A DNA stretch of 64,000 nt, taken from contig NZ_CP033367.1 in the NCBI RefSeq assembly GCF_013170845.1, positions 6,077,001-6,141,000 on the forward strand. Direction: 5' to 3'. This stretch comes from Mesorhizobium loti R88b. Its GTDB lineage: Bacteria > Pseudomonadota > Alphaproteobacteria > Rhizobiales > Rhizobiaceae. Shown piece after piece: positions 1-8,033 of the stretch (its first letter is position 1; each line of letters opens with the position of its first letter). The notes under the pieces are model-generated. The model saw nothing but the letters and a program-made list of their open reading frames with translations. It made no database searches and was not told the origin of the DNA. The translations under genes were made by a program, and so were the position numbers.

Positions 1-2285
1 GTGCGGAACTCCGCGGCAGAGGCATGGAAGATCAGCAGCAGCGCCCCGAAGGTCATGAAATCGAACAGCGAGGAGAGCGGTCCCATAACACCGGCGAACC
101 GCATCAGGCCGCGCATGTCCCAGACCTGCGGCCGCGCCGTGGCTTCGGCCCGGACGCCGTCGAAGGGAATGCCGAGTTCGGACAGGTCGTAGAGCAGGTT
201 GTTCAACAGGATCTGCGTCGGCAGCATGGGCAGGAATGGCAGTGCCATGGCCGCTACCGCCATCGACAGCATGTTGCCGAAATTCGAACTGGCGCCCATG
301 CGCACGTATTTGAGGATATTGGCGAATGTCCGCCGGCCCTGCTCGACGCCGTCAGCGACGACTTCGAGGTCGGATGCCAGGAGGATCATGTCGGCGGCGG
401 CCTGCGCCACGCCGCTTGCGCCGTCGACCGAGAGGCCGATGTCGGCAACCTTGAGTGCTGGCGCGTCGTTGATGCCGTCACCGAGATAGCCGACAATGGC
501 GCCCCTGGCCTGCAGCGCCTTTATGATCCGGGATTTCTGGTCCGGCGCCAGTCGTCCATAGGCGTCGACCGACTGGACCTGGACCGCGAGCGCTTCATCG
601 CTCAACGCCACGATGTCGGCGCCGGACAGGACTTTCCCGGCATTCAGGCCGACAAGTCCGGCAAGTCGCTTGACCACAACCGGATCGTCGCCGGACAGGA
701 TCTTGAGCCTGACACCGGCATTTGCAAGGCGGGCTATCGCGGCAGCGGCAGTAGGTTTGGGCGGGTCGGCGAAGGCGCATAGCCCCTCGAAAACGAGGTT
801 TGCCTCGTCGGCCGATTCCACGTCATGGGTCGATCCCGACCATGGGCGTGAGGCCACGGCGATGGTTCTCAAACCATCGCCTGCCAGGGCATGAACCCGT
901 TCGATCGCCTGAGCTCGTTCAGGCTCCCCCACCCGAATGGACGTGTCTCCGGTTCGCTGGGTGGAGCAGAGCGCCAGGACCGCTTCCGGCGCGCCCTTGA
1001 CGATGAGCAGCAGGCCCTCTGGACCGGCCGCGAGCACGGACCCCAGCCGCCGGCTGAAATCGAAGGCATGCCGGCCCGACAGGGTCCAGCCCCGCGATGC
1101 ATCGGCCGAGCCCTGGATCAGCGCCGCATCGAGCGAACCGCGATCGCCACCGAGATCGGCCGCGATGGCGCCGAGCCGGGCGGCGCGCGCATCCTCGCTG
1201 CCGGCCGGGTCGAGACTGCGGGCAAGCGTGATCTCCGCCGAGGTCAGTGTGCCGGTCTTGTCCGTGCACAGCACCGTCATCGCGCCAAGGTCATGGATCG
1301 AGGCAAGCCGTTTGACGATGACCTTGCGACGCGCCATGCGCATGGCGCCGCGCGACAGGGTGACGGTCGTGATCATCGGCAGGAGTTCGGGCGTCAGGCC
1401 AACGCCAAGCGCCACCGCGAACAGCACCGAGTCCAGCACCGAGCGGCCAAGCAGCACGCGGGTGGCAAGGACGACAACCACCAGCGCCAGGCTCAGCCGC
1501 GCGATGACAAGGCCGAACTGATGCAGATCGCGCTCGAACGGCGATGGCGCTTGTGCCTCGGCGAGTGCCGACGCGGCGGCGCCAAACACAGTCGACCGGC
1601 CGGTGCCGACGACGAGCGCTATCGCTTCACCGGTCTGCGTGACCGCACCCCGGAACAAGGCATTCGCCGCTTCTCCGGGGCTTGTCGCCGTGACCACGCC
1701 CGAACGCTTCTCGACCGCATAGGGTTCACCGGTCAGCGCCGCCTCGCCGGCGGTGCAGGCCGTGCTGTCGAGGATCAGGGCGTCCGCGGGGATGATGTCG
1801 CCGGCGCGGACGCGCAGGATGTCGCCGGGGACGACTTTTTCGACGTCGATCTGGCGAAAGGAGCCGTCTCGCTTGACTTCGGCCTTCAGCGCCACGGAAC
1901 GCCGCAGCACTTCGGCCGCCTTGACCGCGTGTCCCTCCTGCACGGTATCCAGGCCGATCGAAAGCACAAGAATCGCGACGATGATCCCGCCGCCGATCAC
2001 GTCGCCCGTCGCCAACGACACTATGCCCGCCGCCAGCAGGATCAGCGAAAGCGGCTCGAGCAAGCGACGCAGGATCGCTCGCCACAAACCGTCGGTTTTC
2101 GCCGCCGCATCGCTGTTGGGACCATATTGGGCAAGCCTGGCTTCGGCATCCGCCGAACTCAGGCCGTCGCCGCCACAATGAAGAGCCGCGTAGAGAAAAT
2201 CGGGCGTGCGCGTCCAGAACGCAGCGAGGGTATCGGGGCGTATTTCCCGTGCAGGCTTGTTCGGGAGATTGGCTGCCGAGATCAT
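1..2285 (-). CDS. mgtA: Magnesium-type P-type ATPase (3' end outside window)
   Basis: Cation-translocating P-type ATPase of the MgtA/MgtB type, an inner-membrane pump. About 761 residues are visible from the ATG at 2285 and the frame is still open at base 1, so the C-terminal membrane helices are missing. Seen: an N-terminal cation-ATPase domain, the actuator TGE motif (GEAALTGEP), the phosphorylation loop CTDKTGT near 1250-1265, the hinge GYLGDGINDA near 466-500, and a FANI-KY then SSNFGN segment near 260-340 that is typical of Mg2+ importers. The ATG shares one base with the ackA stop (TGATG), so the two genes are probably translationally coupled. Mg2+ as substrate is inferred from family resemblance; another divalent cation is possible. 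Long plus-strand open frames over this gene are shadows. Confidence 0.88.
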   Translation of the reverse strand, partial: MISAANLPNKPAREIRPDTLAAFWTRTPDFLYAALHCGGDGLSSADAEARLAQYGPNSDAAAKTDGLWRAILRRLLEPLSLILLAAGIVSLATGDVIGGGIIVAILVLSIGLDTVQEGHAVKAAEVLRRSVALKAEVKRDGSFRQIDVEKVVPGDILRVRAGDIIPADALILDSTACTAGEAALTGEPYAVEKRSGVVTATSPGEAANALFRGAVTQTGEAIALVVGTGRSTVFGAAASALAEAQAPSPFERDLHQFGLVIARLSLALVVVVLATRVLLGRSVLDSVLFAVALGVGLTPELLPMITTVTLSRGAMRMARRKVIVKRLASIHDLGAMTVLCTDKTGTLTSAEITLARSLDPAGSEDARAARLGAIAADLGGDRGSLDAALIQGSADASRGWTLSGRHAFDFSRRLGSVLAAGPEGLLLIVKGAPEAVLALCSTQRTGDTSIRVGEPERAQAIERVHALAGDGLRTIAVASRPWSGSTHDVESADEANLVFEGLCAFADPPKPTAAAAIARLANAGVRLKILSGDDPVVVKRLAGLVGLNAGKVLSGADIVALSDEALAVQVQSVDAYGRLAPDQKSRIIKALQARGAIVGYLGDGINDAPALKVADIGLSVDGASGVAQAAADMILLASDLEVVADGVEQGRRTFANILKYVRMGASSNFGNMLSMAVAAMALPFLPMLPTQILLNNLLYDLSELGIPFDGVRAEATARPQVWDMRGLMRFAGVMGPLSSLFDFMTFGALLLIFHASAAEFR

Positions 2286-3475
2286 CAACGCGCCTTTGCT
2301 GCCTGGAAGACCGAACAGGTTTCCTCGGCTATGACTTGTTCTTCGTCGGTTGGAATGACGAGGACGGCTACCCCAGCGTCCGGCGCCTCGATCCGCGTCG
2401 CGTTCGCTGCATTCGCCACGGGATCGATGGCAACGCCGAGCCAGGAAAGATGGCCGCAGACGGCTGCCCGGATCTGGGGCTGATGCTCGCCGATACCGGC
2501 GGTAAAGACGATGCCGTCGAGCCCGCCCAGCGTATTGGCGATTGCCGCCGTCTCTCGGGCGATGCGGAATGCAAACAGGTCCAGTGCCTCGCGAGCGGCC
2601 GATGAGTCGTTGCCGATCAAATCGCGGCTGTCGGCGCTGATGCCGGAAACGCCGAGCAGCCCGGAGCGATGGTAGAGCATGTCCTCGACCGCCTCGATCG
2701 ACAGGCCGCGTTGCTTCACCAGATGGATCAGGACACCTGGATCGAGAGCTCCGCAACGCGTTGCCATCGGAATGCCGTCCAGCGTCGAGAACCCCATGCT
2801 GGTGTCGCGGCTGACGCCGCCTTCAAGTCCGCACAGGCTTGCGCCGCTGCCCAGATGCGCCACGACGATGCGGCGGCTGGCGATGTCCGACGCGACCTGC
2901 CGCAGTTGCGCGGCAATGTATTTGTACGAGAGGCCGTGAAAGCCATAGCGCTTGATGCCCTCGTCGAAGAGCGAACGCGGCAGCGCGAAGCGGCGCACGA
3001 GATCGCTCTGGCTGCGATGGAAGGCGGTATCGAAGGATGCGACCTGCGGCAGGCCGGGCCGCAGATGCCGGATCGCCCTTATCAAGCGAACGCTCTGTGG
3101 CTGGTGAAGCGGCGCCAGAGGCACCAGCGCCTCGATTGCAGCGAGCGTCTCGTCGGTGATCGCCTCAGGCCCAGCGAACCGGTCGCCGCCATGAACGATG
3201 CGGTGTCCAACCGCAGCCAGCGCATTCACTGAAAAATGGTGCGCCAACCAGCCGAGGGTTTCTTCGATGACTTCGTGCAGTTCGTCGGAAACAGCCGCCT
3301 TCAGCGGAATATTCATGACGGTCGGACCTTCAGTTATCTGAAGCGCCAGCGGCTGATGGCGTAGATCGATGACACCTTTTCCAAGGCGGTGCGGCACACC
3401 CGCCTTGATCACGAATAGGCCGAGCTTGATCGTCGAGGATCCGGGATTGAAGGTCAGGAGAACAGGATCGGTCAT
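2285..3475 (-). CDS. ackA: Acetate kinase
   Basis: Cytoplasmic acetate kinase interconverting acetyl phosphate plus ADP with acetate plus ATP. It is 396 aa, the usual family length of about 400. Seen: the N-terminal phosphate-binding NPGSSTIKLG (normally NAGSSS-K), the FDTAFH signature, GHRIVHGG, and the segment SRDTSMGFSTLDG found in all acetate kinases. The start at 3475 is the first ATG of the frame. No phosphotransacetylase or phosphoketolase gene is in the window, so the source of acetyl phosphate is unknown. It heads a two-gene unit with the P-type ATPase. Its 5' region holds a FixK/FNR box about 205 bp upstream, which suggests fermentative ATP production under low oxygen. Confidence 0.95.
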   Translation of the reverse strand: MTDPVLLTFNPGSSTIKLGLFVIKAGVPHRLGKGVIDLRHQPLALQITEGPTVMNIPLKAAVSDELHEVIEETLGWLAHHFSVNALAAVGHRIVHGGDRFAGPEAITDETLAAIEALVPLAPLHQPQSVRLIRAIRHLRPGLPQVASFDTAFHRSQSDLVRRFALPRSLFDEGIKRYGFHGLSYKYIAAQLRQVASDIASRRIVVAHLGSGASLCGLEGGVSRDTSMGFSTLDGIPMATRCGALDPGVLIHLVKQRGLSIEAVEDMLYHRSGLLGVSGISADSRDLIGNDSSAAREALDLFAFRIARETAAIANTLGGLDGIVFTAGIGEHQPQIRAAVCGHLSWLGVAIDPVANAANATRIEAPDAGVAVLVIPTDEEQVIAEETCSVFQAAKAR

Positions 3476-3679
3476 GATACGATTTGATCACTGTTCTGCT
3501 CGCGCGACGCGAGCTTGCCATCAGCAACGGCTGGTGGACGATTTGGTTGCCACAAGGGTGTCTTTGTCCGGCGACGCCCTCAGCTATGCGGCCATGAAAA
3601 GCACTTGGTAACCGCCAACGCTTTGACGCCGATCAAGAAGATCCGTTTTCGTCTTGGTCTGATTGATCGGCGTTCTTCT

Positions 3680-3693
3680 TTGATCGCGATCAA
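3680..3693. promoter_or_regulatory. FixK/FNR box (anaerobox), perfect palindrome
   Basis: The sequence is TTGATCGCGATCAA, a perfect match to TTGAT-N4-ATCAA, in the 269-bp gap between ackA and the divergent gene at 3745. The box centre is about 58 bp before the ATG at 3745, so a class II promoter (box at -41) would start transcription near 3728. For ackA on the other strand the leader would be about 160 nt. The flanking bases (CTTTGATCG..ATCAATGC) are shared with the second box at 11522. The rest of the gap shows nothing I recognise. Confidence 0.85.
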
Positions 3694-3744
3694 TGCTCGT
3701 TCCCTGCGATCCGCCTTAAGACTCTCGGCCAAAGGAGAATAGCG

Positions 3745-3996
3745 ATGCAATATATCAAGACCGATGGCGAGCTGTGGGCGTCTGCCATGATGCCAGAGGG
3801 AATCGTCGAGCGATGGTTCATCGTCAGTGGTGCCGCGATCAGGGCTGGCGAGCGAATTGCCGAAATCCGCATAGAAGACGCGCTGCATGACATTGTCGCC
3901 CCCGCTGACGGGCGTGCGACGATAATCGCTGTGGTGAACGACATTATCGAACCCGGTTCGGTCCTGGCGACATTGGAGACGATGCGGCCTGACTGA
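3745..3996 (+). CDS. Small lipoyl/biotinyl-fold protein lacking the attachment lysine
   Basis: An 83-aa protein whose second half matches the lipoyl/biotinyl barrel pattern: VSGAAIRAGERIAEIRIE, then VAPADGRATI, then VNDIIEPGSVLATLE. In true carriers the hairpin turn is (M/D)KM or DKA, with the modified lysine. Here that position reads EDALHDIV, with no lysine, so it probably cannot be lipoylated or biotinylated. The start is well supported by AAGGAG six bases upstream of the ATG at 3745. The FixK box at 3680-3693 is ideally placed to drive it, so it is probably a hypoxia-induced protein. The function is unknown; a scaffold or glycine-cleavage-H-like role is conceivable but unproven. Confidence 0.8.
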   Translation: MQYIKTDGELWASAMMPEGIVERWFIVSGAAIRAGERIAEIRIEDALHDIVAPADGRATIIAVVNDIIEPGSVLATLETMRPD

Positions 3997-4049
3997 GTTC
4001 GTCCGGTTCGAAAACACAAAGGACGCCCGGAAACCAGGAGATCGCACCA

Positions 4050-4496
4050 ATGCAGATCCGCACGCTTACCGCCTTGGAATGTACGAAATTGCTGACGGCC
4101 AATCGTGTTGGTCGCCTGGCATGCGCGAAGGACGGGCAGCCCTACATCGTGCCGATCCACTATGCCCATGCCGACAACCACCTCTATGCGTTTTCGATGC
4201 CGGGCAAGAAGATCGAATGGATGCGCGCCAATCCACTGGTGTCTGTTCAGGTTGACGAACGCGGCGAAGGGCGCGGTTGGCGAAGCGTGGTCGTCGATGG
4301 CCGCTACGAAGAACTGCCGGACCGCGTCGGCCACAAGCTGGAGCGCGACCATGCTTGGTCGCTGCTCAGCAAGCACTCCGACTGGTGGGAGCCGGGCGCG
4401 CTCAAGCCGGTTGCGCCTCCGGTGGCGGACAGCGCACCGCATGTGTTTTTCCGGATTCTAATTGTGGCGGTCTCCGGCCGCGAGGCCCAGGATTAG
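4050..4496 (+). CDS. Pyridoxamine 5'-phosphate oxidase-fold (PPOX) protein
   Basis: A 148-aa flavin-binding split-barrel protein of the PPOX/NimA-like superfamily. The N-terminal pattern (ECTKLLTANRVGRLAC, then QPYIVPIHYAH, then FSMPGKKIEWMRANP) is characteristic of small FMN- or F420-type proteins that reduce or bind small molecules. The end of the protein shows no recognised domain. The ATG at 4050 has AGGAG eight bases upstream. It follows the lipoyl-like gene by 53 bp on the same strand and may be cotranscribed with it from the FixK-box promoter. The substrate cannot be inferred; such genes are common in oxygen-limitation regulons (general knowledge, not shown here). Confidence 0.8.
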   Translation: MQIRTLTALECTKLLTANRVGRLACAKDGQPYIVPIHYAHADNHLYAFSMPGKKIEWMRANPLVSVQVDERGEGRGWRSVVVDGRYEELPDRVGHKLERDHAWSLLSKHSDWWEPGALKPVAPPVADSAPHVFFRILIVAVSGREAQD

Positions 4497-4657
4497 CTGT
4501 CTTCGCCTGGCGGCAGCCCCCGTTTCGTTCAGCTAAGCCAGGATCGTGATTGGCGCCAAGCGCTTGGGATGCGCATTGCTTGCCGGTGGCGGATCATATT
4601 GAGTGCATTGAGAATCGCCGAAGCAGATAGTCGTTCTCGAAAATTGGTGGCCGTATC

Positions 4658-6178
4658 ATGCCGGCAAGGGACATTACCGGATTGAAAGGCCGCTTCCTGC
4701 AGCTGGTCCTTTCCCGCCGCTTCGAGGGCGTAGACGGCTATCTGCTGGCGATTCTGGTCGTGGCGATAGCTTTCGCCATACGTTTCGTGCTGCAAGGTTT
4801 TCTGGACGAGAAGGCCATCTTCATCCTTTTCGTGCCGGCCATTCTCGTCGCTTCGATCGCCGGAGGGATCGGGCCGGGACTTTTGGCGGTCCTCCTCTCC
4901 TTTCCAACCGCTTTGTACTTGATTGCACTACAGTCGGAGCGCCCCGGCAATACCTTCGAATTGGCCGTGTTCGGGATCACGGGTGTGGTCATCGCGGCCT
5001 TGGGAGAGCTGCTTCATCATGCAAGACGATTGATGGACAGCACGCAAAGCGCGCTGGATGCCAGGGAGGCGCATCTTCGCTCCATACTCGACACGGCGCT
5101 CGACGCAACCGTGGTCATCGAGAAGGACGGCACCATCGTTTCGTTCAACGCTGCCGCGATCAGGCAATTCGGTTACGCCGAGCAAGAAGTGGTCGGGCAG
5201 AACGTCCACATCCTGATGCCGGAGCCGTACCATCATGAACACGATGGCTACATGAACCGATATCTCGCAACCGGGGAAAAGCGCATCATCGGCATCGACA
5301 GGGTCGTCGTTGGACGGCGAAAGGATGGGTCCACATTCCCCATGAAGCTGGCGGTCGGCGAGATGAAAACAGGCGGCAAAACCTTTTTCACCGGATTCAT
5401 TCGCGATCTCACGGAGCGCGAAGAGTCGGCGGCTCGCTTCGAGGAAATACAAGGCGAGCTGGCGAGGATGGCGCGGCTCAACGAACTCGGCGAAATGGCC
5501 TCCACCCTCGCCCATGAATTGAACCAGCCGCTCTCGGCAATCGCAAACTATGTCCAGGGTTGCAGCCGCCTGCTTCGCGACGTCGACGACGCTCTGGCGT
5601 CCAGAATGCGAGAAGCCCTGGACGAGGCCGCGCGGCAAGCCCTGCGCGCAGGACAGATCATCCGTCATCTGCGCGAGTTCGTAACGCGGGGCGAAACCGA
5701 AAAGGCGCCAGAAGACATCCGCAAACTGGTCGAAGAGGCCGGCACGCTGGCGCTGGTCGGCTCTCGCGAGCGCGGCATTCGGTCGGTGTACAATTTCGCG
5801 CCGGAAGCGAAGACGGTCATGGCGGACCGCGTCCAGGTTCAACAGGTCCTGATCAACCTCATGCGCAACGCGATGGAGGCAATGCGCGACAGTGAACGGC
5901 GCGAACTCATGGTCAGCACGGCTTCCACTGGAGATGGAGCCGTCGTCATTGAGGTTTCCGATACTGGTCCTGGCATTTCCGAGGACATCGCGGCGCAGCT
6001 ATTCAAGCCTTTCGTCACCACCAAGCCTGGCGGTATGGGTGTTGGCTTGTCCATCTCCAAGCGCATCGTGGAAGCCCATGGCGGCAAAATATCGGTGGCC
6101 AGGAATGACAATGGCGGCGCCACCTTCCGTTTCACGCTGCCGACAATCGAGGATGACGTCCGCAATGGCGATCACTGA
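4658..6178 (+). CDS. fixL: Oxygen-sensing histidine kinase FixL
   Basis: A 506-aa membrane histidine kinase. The order is about four N-terminal transmembrane helices (residues 20-120), a PAS domain (about 140-255), a HisKA domain with phospho-accepting H286 in [11 protein letters not shown], and an ATPase domain with N-box ([12 protein letters not shown]), VSDTGPGI and GMGVGLSI. The PAS domain has the haem-binding signature [13 protein letters not shown]195 aligns with the proximal haem histidine of Bradyrhizobium FixL (H200), and R201 and R215 align with R206 and R220. It is therefore expected to bind haem and be inhibited by O2. The start at 4658 has GGTGG seven bases upstream. It overlaps fixJ by 14 nt, so the pair is coupled. 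The 160 bp before it show no clear box. Confidence 0.95.
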   Translation: MPARDITGLKGRFLQLVLSRRFEGVDGYLLAILVVAIAFAIRFVLQGFLDEKAIFILFVPAILVASIAGGIGPGLLAVLLSFPTALYLIALQSERPGNTFELAVFGITGVVIAALGELLHHARRLMDSTQSALDAREAHLRSILDTALDATVVIEKDGTIVSFNAAAIRQFGYAEQEVVGQNVHILMPEPYHHEHDGYMNRYLATGEKRIIGIDRVVVGRRKDGSTFPMKLAVGEMKTGGKTFFTGFIRDLTEREESAARFEEIQGELARMARLNELGEMASTLAHELNQPLSAIANYVQGCSRLLRDVDDALASRMREALDEAARQALRAGQIIRHLREFVTRGETEKAPEDIRKLVEEAGTLALVGSRERGIRSVYNFAPEAKTVMADRVQVQQVLINLMRNAMEAMRDSERRELMVSTASTGDGAVVIEVSDTGPGISEDIAAQLFKPFVTTKPGGMGVGLSISKRIVEAHGGKISVARNDNGGATFRFTLPTIEDDVRNGDH

Positions 6179-6785
6179 TTACACGGTCCACATCGTCGAT
6201 GACGAGGAGGCGGTCAGGAAGTCCCTGGCGTTCCTGCTGACCATGAATGGTTTCGCCGTGCGGGTGCACAATTCAGCGACGGATTTTCTGGCATTCGCGC
6301 CCGGCATCAGCAACGGCTGCCTGGTGACGGATCTGCGCATGCCCGACATGAGCGGCGTCGAACTGTTACGCGCGCTGCAGGCAAGGCAAGCGATGCTGCC
6401 GGCCATCGTCATTACCGGCCACGGCGATGTGCCGATGGCCGTGGAGGCCATGAGGGCCGGTGCGCTGGACTTCATAGAGAAGCCGTTCGAGGACCAGATC
6501 CTCATCGAGGCCATAGGGCGTGCGGCCGAGCGGCTCGAGGAGCCGCAGCCGGCTGCCAATGATATCGCGGCCATCCAGGCGCGGCTCAAGGAATTGACGG
6601 AGCGCGAACAACAGGTGCTCGCGAGAGTCGTTGCTGGTCATGCCAATAAGACGATCGCTTACGATCTCAGCATCAGCCCACGTACAGTCGAGGTCCATCG
6701 CGCCAACGTCATGTCGAAGATGCAGGCAAAGAGCCTGCCTGAGCTGGTGCGCATGGCGTTGGCGGTGAAGTTCGGCCTCGCCTGA
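6165..6785 (+). CDS. fixJ: Response regulator FixJ
   Basis: A 206-aa NarL/FixJ-type response regulator. The receiver domain (1-120) has DDEEAVR, phospho-acceptor D56 in [11 protein letters not shown], the conserved T in VITGHGD, and K in IEKPFED. The LuxR-type helix-turn-helix (about 140-200) has LTEREQQVL and [15 protein letters not shown]. The chosen start is the ATG at 6165, inside the end of fixL; this gives the standard FixJ length of about 205 aa. It is phosphorylated by FixL at low O2 and should activate fixK through the box at 7265-7280. Confidence 0.95.
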   Translation: MAITDYTVHIVDDEEAVRKSLAFLLTMNGFAVRVHNSATDFLAFAPGISNGCLVTDLRMPDMSGVELLRALQARQAMLPAIVITGHGDVPMAVEAMRAGALDFIEKPFEDQILIEAIGRAAERLEEPQPAANDIAAIQARLKELTEREQQVLARVVAGHANKTIAYDLSISPRTVEVHRANVMSKMQAKSLPELVRMALAVKFGLA

Positions 6786-6907
6786 GCCACTGCGAGCCTC
6801 CGCTTGGAATTGATACAGCGCAAGGCGGGCCTTCGTCTATTGCGAATATACCTGCCGATAGCAGGCTGGCTAATGCCCGCCAGACCGCCTGTTGGAGGGC
6901 TCATTCC

Positions 6908-7267
6908 TTGACCATCGCCAGTATGGTTCTTGTCGTCGCCACCAATCCGGGGTTTCGGAAGTCACTTGAGTTTGCCCTTGAGGCCGAAGGTTATGTCGTG
7001 AATTCGCAAGCCCAGCTTGCAAGGGCAATCGCATCTCCGCTCAATCCGGCGATACGCTGTGCAATCGTCGATGAAGACGCGATCCGCAATTGGACGGATG
7101 GCTGGAACGATCTGGCCAACTTTCCCAGACCGGTCATCCTGCTGGTAGACCGCCCCTGGCCTTCGCCCGACCCGGACGGCGTGATGATCCTGGTCAAACC
7201 ACTGCTTGGCAACGCGCTGATCGAAGCCGTCGAGCAGGTTATCGCGAGCGGCATCTCGGCGCTCTAA
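6908..7267 (+). CDS. Degenerate stand-alone receiver-like protein
   Basis: A 119-aa single-domain protein with the receiver-fold pattern: a beta strand MVLVVATN, a candidate acceptor aspartate in CAIVDED, and the C-terminal lysine-proline motif in ILVKPL. The two acidic residues that follow strand 1 in active receivers are replaced by ATN, and the Thr/Ser after strand 4 is missing (VILLVD), so normal phosphotransfer is doubtful. There is no output domain. The start is TTG at 6908, supported by GGAGGG about eight bases upstream. It sits between fixJ and fixK, and its stop codon is the first three bases of the FixJ box. It may be a pseudo-receiver modulating FixL/FixJ; this is inference from position only. 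Confidence 0.7.
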   Translation: MTIASMVLVVATNPGFRKSLEFALEAEGYVVNSQAQLARAIASPLNPAIRCAIVDEDAIRNWTDGWNDLANFPRPVILLVDRPWPSPDPDGVMILVKPLLGNALIEAVEQVIASGISAL

Positions 7268-7280
7268 GTAGTTTCCCTTA
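7265..7280 (+). promoter_or_regulatory. Putative FixJ binding site upstream of fixK
   Basis: The 16-bp imperfect palindrome TAAGTAGTTTCCCTTA begins at the stop codon of the preceding gene and ends 72 bp before the fixK ATG. It resembles the FixJ-P site in the fixK promoter of Sinorhizobium meliloti as I recall it. With the site at about -69 to -44, transcription would start near 7325. Confidence rests on sequence resemblance plus its position between fixJ and fixK. Confidence 0.7.
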
Positions 7281-7352
7281 GGGACATAACCGAATTTCGC
7301 AGACTACGGATTGCGCCCATTGCTGCTCCAACGAATTGAACGGGAGACAGCG

Positions 7353-8009
7353 ATGCTCGCCTACACCACGTCCAGGACCGCGGTTCCATTGCAGCCTTCG
7401 GATCCCCTTCATCCCGCCCTTTCACTTTCGTTTGCACCAACGCAACCGCAACCCTGCAGCTTCTTCCCGGCCGGGGCGGAGATTTACGCCCAGGGGGAAA
7501 ACGCCGGCAGCCTCTATCAGGTCGAGTTCGGCGCCGTTCGCGTCTATCGCCTGCTGGCCGACGGCCGCAGGCAGATCAGCGCTTTTCATCTGTCGGGAGA
7601 AATATTCGGCTTCGAGGCGGATGCCACGCATCACTTCTTCGCCGAGGCGATCTGCGGCACAGGCATTCGTTCATTCCGCCTCGCGACTGGCGTCGACATG
7701 TCGCGCGAGCTTCTCCCTCTCGCATTGCGTGGCTTGATCAGGGCCCAGGAGCATCTCCTGGTGCTCGGTCGGCAAAATGCCATCGAGCGCGTCGCGGCAT
7801 TTCTCGTCGACATGGCGGAACGCCAGGGCGGACTTAGCCACGTCGAGCTTCCCATGTCGCGCACCGACATCGGCGACTATCTAGGCCTGACCATCGAGAC
7901 AGTGTCGCGCATCTTCTCGAAGCTCAAGGAGAGAGGCATCATCAGGCTTCCGTCCTTGCGCACCGTTGAAATCGCGAAATGGGATGCCTTGCATGGCATG
8001 GGCGAATAG
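7353..8009 (+). CDS. fixK: Crp/Fnr-family regulator FixK
   Basis: A 218-aa Crp/Fnr regulator. The cyclic-nucleotide-like beta barrel (about 30-140) is followed by a winged helix whose recognition helix reads ETVSRIFSKLKERGII, with the E--SR residues that read TTGAT half-sites. There is no N-terminal cysteine cluster, so it cannot carry an FNR-type Fe-S cluster. This makes it FixK-type rather than FnrN-type, with oxygen input coming through FixLJ. The start is the ATG at 7353, with GGGAGA six bases upstream; an upstream in-frame TTG at 7311 lacks such a site. Its probable targets in this window are the boxes at 3680 and 11522. Confidence 0.93.
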   Translation: MLAYTTSRTAVPLQPSDPLHPALSLSFAPTQPQPCSFFPAGAEIYAQGENAGSLYQVEFGAVRVYRLLADGRRQISAFHLSGEIFGFEADATHHFFAEAICGTGIRSFRLATGVDMSRELLPLALRGLIRAQEHLLVLGRQNAIERVAAFLVDMAERQGGLSHVELPMSRTDIGDYLGLTIETVSRIFSKLKERGIIRLPSLRTVEIAKWDALHGMGE

Positions 8010-8033
8010 TCGCTCTGCCGTCGACACGGTTTC

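Noticed and set aside
24..2483. Two long plus-strand open frames (24-782, 891-2483)
   Set aside because: They overlap the minus-strand P-type ATPase, whose conserved motifs (DKTGT, GDGIND) are intact. Composition is Arg/Asp-rich and without recognised motifs.
4497..4657. Possible FixK or FixJ box upstream of fixL
   Set aside because: TTGAGTGCATTGAG only loosely resembles a half-site; no symmetric match found.
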